Part shown: piece after piece, positions 42,211-64,000 of the stretch | Layout of the letters: every line of letters begins with the position of its first letter | How positions within the stretch are numbered: the first letter of the stretch is position 1 | NCBI GenBank assembly: GCA_036785705.1 | Contig: JAWUZG010000159.1 | Location: 3,720,001-3,784,000, forward strand | Direction of reading: 5' to 3' | DNA from: Acanthornis magna | Taxonomy: Eukaryota > Chordata > Aves > Passeriformes > Acanthizidae | Length of the DNA: 64,000 nt | Position numbers and translations under genes: made by a program | Notes under the pieces: model-generated | Told to the model about the DNA's origin: nothing | What the model saw: the letters and a program-made list of their open reading frames with translations, nothing else | Databases searched by the model: none

Positions 42211-43242
42211 CTGGAGACCAACACAGACAGGCAGATGACAGACTGACAGAGCCTTGCTGCCACACTTGTGCAGGCTCCTCTGCTAGAGCCCTCTCTGAGC
42301 CCTGCAGAGAGATGAGCAGCAGCACACCCGGGCAGGTCAGCTTCAGCCCTGTGCCCAAACAGTCTGGCCAACACCAGCCTGTGCTTTGCAAAATACTCCG
42401 TGTTCTCACTGCTGCACCAGCCCACCTGGATGCTATTTGCAAATCCAGTTGAGTGTGCTCAAAATGGCACCAAATGCAAATAGTGACATGTGGATAATGC
42501 TTCCTGAGGCTGGGCTGCCCCTGGCCACCGTGCAGGTTCTGTACTCACCTAGCCTCCCACCGCAGGAATTTGGGAACCCTCTGATGACAGGCACAGCCAG
42601 GTAACCCATTGTGTTTGAGCCCTGAGCTGTGAGGGCATGAGCTGCTGCCCCTGGTCTGGCACCCTCTGCCAGACCTCAGCTTTGAAGCCAAAACCAGCCC
42701 ACAACTCCACAATATTTTCCATGCTCTGCTGAAACTACCAATAAGCAGAGCAATTACGGCCATTTGTGGTTGCACGCAGCAATATAAAAATCCTTCACAT
42801 GCTGGTAATCTTCACACTTACCTAGCCCTCCTGGTTCCTTGGTAAATTAAAAGGCTGCCTTTATGCAATTATGGTCAGAGAAATGAACATTGATCCTGAT
42901 TGTGGCTTATGACAATTACACTGGAGGAACATAAGGAAGACTGATAATAGCTTTTTTCCCCTTGGCCATTATGGATGATTTATACTCTGTTCACTACTGA
43001 TAACTGTTCATAATTATGAACTGCATTAAAAAAAGCCAAGTGCCAAGGCTCTCCGAGTTATGCTGCAGGTCTGATACAAATCATTTCTGATTAACTATCT
43101 TGTCTATAATGTCAGCCGTAATGTGCTCTAAAAAATAAAAATCAGATAAAAAAAAGTGGGAAAGTTTCAAAGTTGGAAGCCGCACGTGGGCTCATTAGCG
43201 AACCAGAGCCCAAATGAGCGGAGGATTGCCTGCCCCATTTAC
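42211..43242 (-). other. CDH4: CDH4 intron 12
   Basis: A 1032-bp phase 1 GT-AG intron, the shortest in the window. No repeats were recognised. Confidence 0.95.
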
Positions 43243-43476
43243 CATTGAGCCGTGTGATGGTCCAGTTCTTCCTCACCGCAGATGGCACACTTGGCAGCTC
43301 GAAGACGAAGGGCCCCACGTTTGGATCGATGTCAGCGTCCGCGGCTGTGATGTTGATGACATTGAGGTTTGGCTTCTCGCAGATCTGCGCCTCCTTTGGC
43401 AGCAGCTCCGGCGCGTTGTCGTTGATGTCGATCAGGTAGATCTGCAGTGTGCCCGTGCCGCTGGCGGGAGGGATTC
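43243..43476 (-). CDS. CDH4: R-cadherin (CDH4), exon 12: EC4-EC5 linker and first half of EC5
   Basis: A 234-bp exon with phase 1 on both sides (acceptor CCCGTGCAG|GA, donor CAATG|GTAAAT). The 77 whole codons include [20 protein letters not shown], whose DINDNAP binds calcium between EC4 and EC5. Then come [20 protein letters not shown] with the first EC5 cysteine, the calcium-binding DADIDPN and [12 protein letters not shown] and NWT are possible N-glycosylation sites. Exons 12 and 13 are equal in length and phase, so skipping either would keep the frame but destroy EC5. Confidence 0.98.
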
Positions 43477-46400
43477 CTGCACGGGAGACATGGACCTGTG
43501 ACTGCCACCTGGGAAGCAGCAGGACTGGCACCGCCACGGAGCAGCCCCCTCTCTGCCTTCCAGTTCCAATAAACCAGTGTTTTCAGCTTCCCTCCCTGGA
43601 CCTCATTAGGGACATACTGCACTTTCATGGTCCCTTGCTTTACGAGGTATTATTAAAACTTCCCCAAGCCTCCTAATGTTGCTGTTTTTCGCTCCTGCGG
43701 AGCAGGGAGGTTGAGTTCTGCAGATCTGTAGCCTGCAGCAATGCCCCTAGTCAAACTAAAACTACAAGCAGGTGATGCCAAGCTGCTCCTGCAAATCTTG
43801 GTAACGGCTGTTTTGAAGGAGAAAAACCACTAGAAAGAGAGCTGACAAGAGGAAGAAGGCTTGGAGGGGAGAAAAGCCTACATAGTATGACCCATTGGTC
43901 ATCATTTACTGCAGCACTTGCTGGCCAGTTTCCAGCTTTGCAGACCATTACTCTGTCCCAAAGAAAGCCCAACTCTCCCACATCCAGCCCCAGCTTTAGT
44001 GGGGAAAGGTCCCTGTTCAAAGCCTGTGGTGTGAGCCATCACCAGACAAGCTGGGTGATGCCACCAACCCCCAGCAGCAGGGTTATGTCCCAAAATCCAG
44101 TTCCCCATCCTCTCCATATGTGTCCCAATCAGCAGGGATGCCACAGCACAGCAGTCCTGGTCCTCCAGCCCCGGTCCTCCAGCCCCTTCTTGATAATTTG
44201 TCTGACTAGTGACCACTTACATACACGGTGTAGTATCTGCTCTGGCAGGAGAGAACAGCCTTCCCAGAAATGAGGCAGCGTTTTCCATTCTCTCCCCACA
44301 CATTTATCTGGCAGCTCTGTGCTGGCCTGCCCTCTGCCTCCTCCCTCCTCTGGCAGCACAGCTTCAGCAATTCTTTTTAAAGTTTGTATTTTCAGTCCTG
44401 GCTCTCCCTTCCAGTGCTAGACACAAAGCTACACAAACCATTTCCCCACCAGGCTTCTGCTTCCACAGACTTTCCTTCCTACATTCCTTTCTCCATTTCT
44501 CAAGGGAGCCTCGAAAATTCTGAAGGAGCCCTGGAAATCCTTTTTGCATGGTTCCCACATAAGCTGTTCAATCACAGAATCTCATCCTTTCATCTTGCAA
44601 GCATGGGGTAGGTCTCCCTCTAAAACAATGTCTTTTGATCAGCCTTGAAAGCTTCTGGAGAGGCAGGCAGCCCACCAGGATACTGGGGCTGAACACAAAA
44701 ACTGACTTTTGGGACCAAGCAAAGTGAATTCACTGCTTTCACATTACGCAGAATATCTTCAGGGATAAAAGCAAGACCCCCACTGTAACCTCTGAGACAG
44801 ACTGAACACAAACCCTCAGTCCTGAGAGGCACTAACTGGCACGTGGCTGAAATAACCTGCAATTGCTACACATCCAAATGCACTTTTGTTGGGCCATTGA
44901 GTATTGTTGGGCTCTGAGTCCTGGCATTTTTGTTTCTTTGCGTTCCTGAGTGCAGTTCTGAGGCAGTTTCAGGAGAAATGAAAAGTAAACAATTCTTTAA
45001 ATGGCCAAGTACTACAAACTGTGGGACACTTCACATTATTTCAGCTGTCTTATATGGAGAGATCAAGGACACAGATAGAGCAGGTACTGATGTACAGTGA
45101 AGGATCCTTGGGCTTTATCCTCAGGAGATGAGGACTACAACAGCACCACTGATGCCAGTGGAGAATCTGGTCTGATCCCTGAAATTAAGATTGAAATACT
45201 AATAACAAAAGGAAGAAATACTAATAACAAAACCTCTACATTACATTTAACTGTTGCATTCTCTATCACTGCCTTTTTCAGAGGGCCAGGGTCTGCATTC
45301 CCACAGCAAGCTGTAAGTCAGGGTTTTCATGCCCAGCTCTCTGTTTCATGACACCTGCTGGAATTTGATATATTTATGTTCTCAGCTTCCCCGAGAGATC
45401 GGCTGGAACGGGCTGAGGGTTCAAACACTTCCAGGCTCCACACTTGTGTAGACACTGTGTGATCCAAGGGACTCTCACCTCGGAAACCAGCTTAAAACTG
45501 TGCTGTTGATCAGGATTCCCCTTTTACCCTCCTTACACTGCAGCCAAGACTCTTCTTAAAGACAGTATCTCTGCACTGTAGCCCAGGGAGAGAAAGAGAG
45601 CATGTCCAAGGAGTATTTGGCTAAACTTCTGCTTTATCATGTACTGAGAACAGCAAAAAGAACTTCAAGGAAAGAAGATGCTGCTGCTTCTTCAAGAAAG
45701 AGAGAAAAATCCCTACCAAAACCCTTGACCCAAAGCTTTTCTTTGATGAGTACGTGATGCCAGAGAACCTGGAACTTGGGAAAAATGTGGTAAGAGTCTA
45801 TTAGCCTAGATGAAACTTTAGCTGTTACCCTAAGCACTCTAGACAGAATTTTAAATAAGGTGTTGCTTTATGTGCATTTTAATGGCTGCAATATACCAGT
45901 GATAGATTAATTTTTCAGAATAAAGAGATTTATCTAGGCCCTCACTTTCTGAGCTGCTGAATGATGGATGTGGAGGTGCTGATGCACTGCAGCACCAAAG
46001 CCAAGCCAAGGAAAGGGGTTAACTCCCCACCACGTTGTACCAAGTGCCTGGGATTTGCAGGGTCAGATGGTGAGGATTAGGTTGATGGATTCAAGCTCTA
46101 CCACTGCTTTTTTGAGCAGCCTTGGCTAGCTCATCTGACCTGTTTTGCCCTGTGGGTTTTGCAGATGAACACCACTAGACCCTCTTGGGAATATTTTGCA
46201 TTTCCCTGTCCTGGCTGCCTTCATGGAGGGGAAGCTTAGGCTGGGGCTGTGGCCGAGTCCTACTATTCATGGCACAAGGAAGGGGCAAAATGCCCTTCCT
46301 GGTACAGCTCCTCAGCGCTGAAACTCTTCCGCGAGTTTTCCTCACTGCTGTGACCCAGGATGCAATGACTGAAGTGACAAATGGAACCCCAGAGGGAGGA

Positions 46401-47426
46401 AGCTTTCATTAGCCCTGCAACCACCACCAGGTCAGCTCACAATGACCACGGCACCTCCAGCCAGAGGGACGGCACAAACACTCTGAAGAGTATGGGCAAT
46501 ATGTTTAGGTGCTCACAGCCAAGCCCAGACTGAACTGAGCTCTGGTGTGAGTGCTCAGCACCACGCAGAGGGAAAGTCTGGGCAGGTGAGGGGGAGGAAG
46601 GTCCTCTCCTCACCCTGGGAAACTCCTGAGCCTTTTCCACCTGCAGGAACTGACAAATGAAATACCAGCATGGCCACATTTGGGTGTGGTTAGCAGAATT
46701 CATCAACTCCTCTCACCCAGGATTAGGAAGAGAAATGCAGGACAGCAGCCCTGGGCTGCCTGCCCTCGAGCGAGGCCAGCACAGAGGCTCTCAGTGCTGA
46801 CTGCACCAAAAATGAGGAGAGAAGAGCAAACAGGACTTCTCCAAAAATGAGAAGAGAAGAGCAAACAGGACTTCTCCAAGAGACCTGAGTGGTTTTGGTA
46901 ACGAGCACAGCGGCACCCAGATGATGGCTGCACGTTTCAGGAATGGCAGTGGACAGACAGCACCCAGCTCCAACAACAGACACACCTTCTATGAAAGCCA
47001 CCGCAGTCCGACAGATGGGCTTGTTTTTAATACCCTCCTGCCATCCCATAAAATTATTTCTGGCTTGCTGATGGAAGGCTTCCTGAATGCTCTGATCAGT
47101 GCCTTTGGGAGGATTACCAGGACCGGTGTGCTCGGCAGCCCTTGGAGAGCACATCCCTTTGACACTTTTTTAAGTTCAGGCTACACCGCTACACTGAGCT
47201 CCCCAAATCAATTTTCCATTTGTCCTCCCTTTCCCTTAATAACACTCTCCGTATACTGTGCACATTTAATTTACTCCAGCAATTTCCCGTCCCACTTTCA
47301 CATTTTTGACCATAAAAACCTGGGAAAAAGATAACTTATACTGACAACTCTGTCAGGGCATCATTTCTCTTAATGCATCACATTAGAGTCTTATTGAAGC
47401 ATGAACAATGTGAAGCCTGGGCTCAC
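43477..47426 (-). other. CDH4: CDH4 intron 11
   Basis: A 3950-bp phase 1 GT-AG intron. It holds a 35-bp tandem duplication at 46806-46875 and a smaller duplicated GAAATACTAATAACAAAA at about 45193-45230. No gene is embedded. Confidence 0.95.
46806..46875. repeat. 35-bp tandem duplication in CDH4 intron 11
   Basis: Two adjacent 35-bp copies starting CCAAAAATGAG, differing at one position (G/A at base 11 of the unit). Confidence 0.95.
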
Positions 47427-47569
47427 CGTTGTCAGCCGCCAAGAATGTGGCCTCGTAGACATTATTCTTAATGTAGTCTGACTCTCGATCAAGGACAGCA
47501 GCAGTAGTGATCTGACCATTTGTGGCATTAATGTTCAGCCAGTTTGCAGGATCTGACAGCTTAGAGTAT
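47427..47569 (-). CDS. CDH4: R-cadherin (CDH4), exon 11: second half of EC4
   Basis: A 143-bp exon, too short and split for simple reading-frame detection. The acceptor is TTTCTCTGTAG; the first A completes the Arg codon started by AG in exon 10. The 47 whole codons read [40 protein letters not shown] and TFLAADN, and a final G starts the Gly codon completed in exon 12. LDRE is the conserved calcium-binding cadherin motif and INATNGQI matches R-cadherin; NAT is a possible N-glycosylation site. The donor is AACG|GTGAGC. Confidence 0.97.

Positions 47570-64000
<16,431 letters not shown>

Overview
The window looks like vertebrate nuclear DNA, and most likely bird DNA. It has long introns, no dense gene packing, CR1 LINE 3' ends of the avian type, a solo LTR with an avian-retrovirus-like layout, and a classical cadherin gene with the vertebrate exon structure. 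I would guess a passerine or other neognath chromosome-20 equivalent, but the species cannot be fixed from this sequence.

The only gene I can prove is the 3' half of CDH4 (R-cadherin, retinal cadherin) on the minus strand. Eight exons (9 to 16 by analogy with the 16-exon classical cadherin genes) lie between 56334 and 33451. All have GT-AG splice sites and compatible phases (0, 2, 1, 1, 1, 0, 0). Together they encode 520 residues: EC3, EC4, the four-cysteine EC5, the transmembrane helix, the p120-catenin-binding juxtamembrane segment and the beta-catenin-binding tail. Paralogue-specific residues (tail ending [29 protein letters not shown] after the membrane, [14 protein letters not shown]) separate it from N-cadherin. 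The first eight exons (signal peptide, propeptide, EC1, EC2) are not here; intron 8 runs past the right edge.

Layout. 1-2360: unassigned sequence with a possible plus-strand terminal exon (2184 to about 2360) ending in a polyadenylation signal. 2360-28230: gene-free sequence with simple repeats, a 737-bp pyrimidine-rich minisatellite (4648-5384), telomere-like motifs (7792-7996), CR1 fragments (8700-8868, 15541-15718), a 30-bp minisatellite (21591-21750) and a complete solo LTR with a 6-bp target duplication (23618-23895). About 28235-33450: probable long CDH4 3' UTR. 33451-56334: CDH4 coding exons and introns, including a CR1 copy about 23 bp from the exon 13 splice donor. 56335-64000: part of intron 8.

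I found no CRISPR array, tRNA, rRNA, second recognisable protein gene or new multi-gene system. The points worth a second look are repeats, the mobile elements placed close to CDH4, and possible regulatory structure in its 3' UTR.
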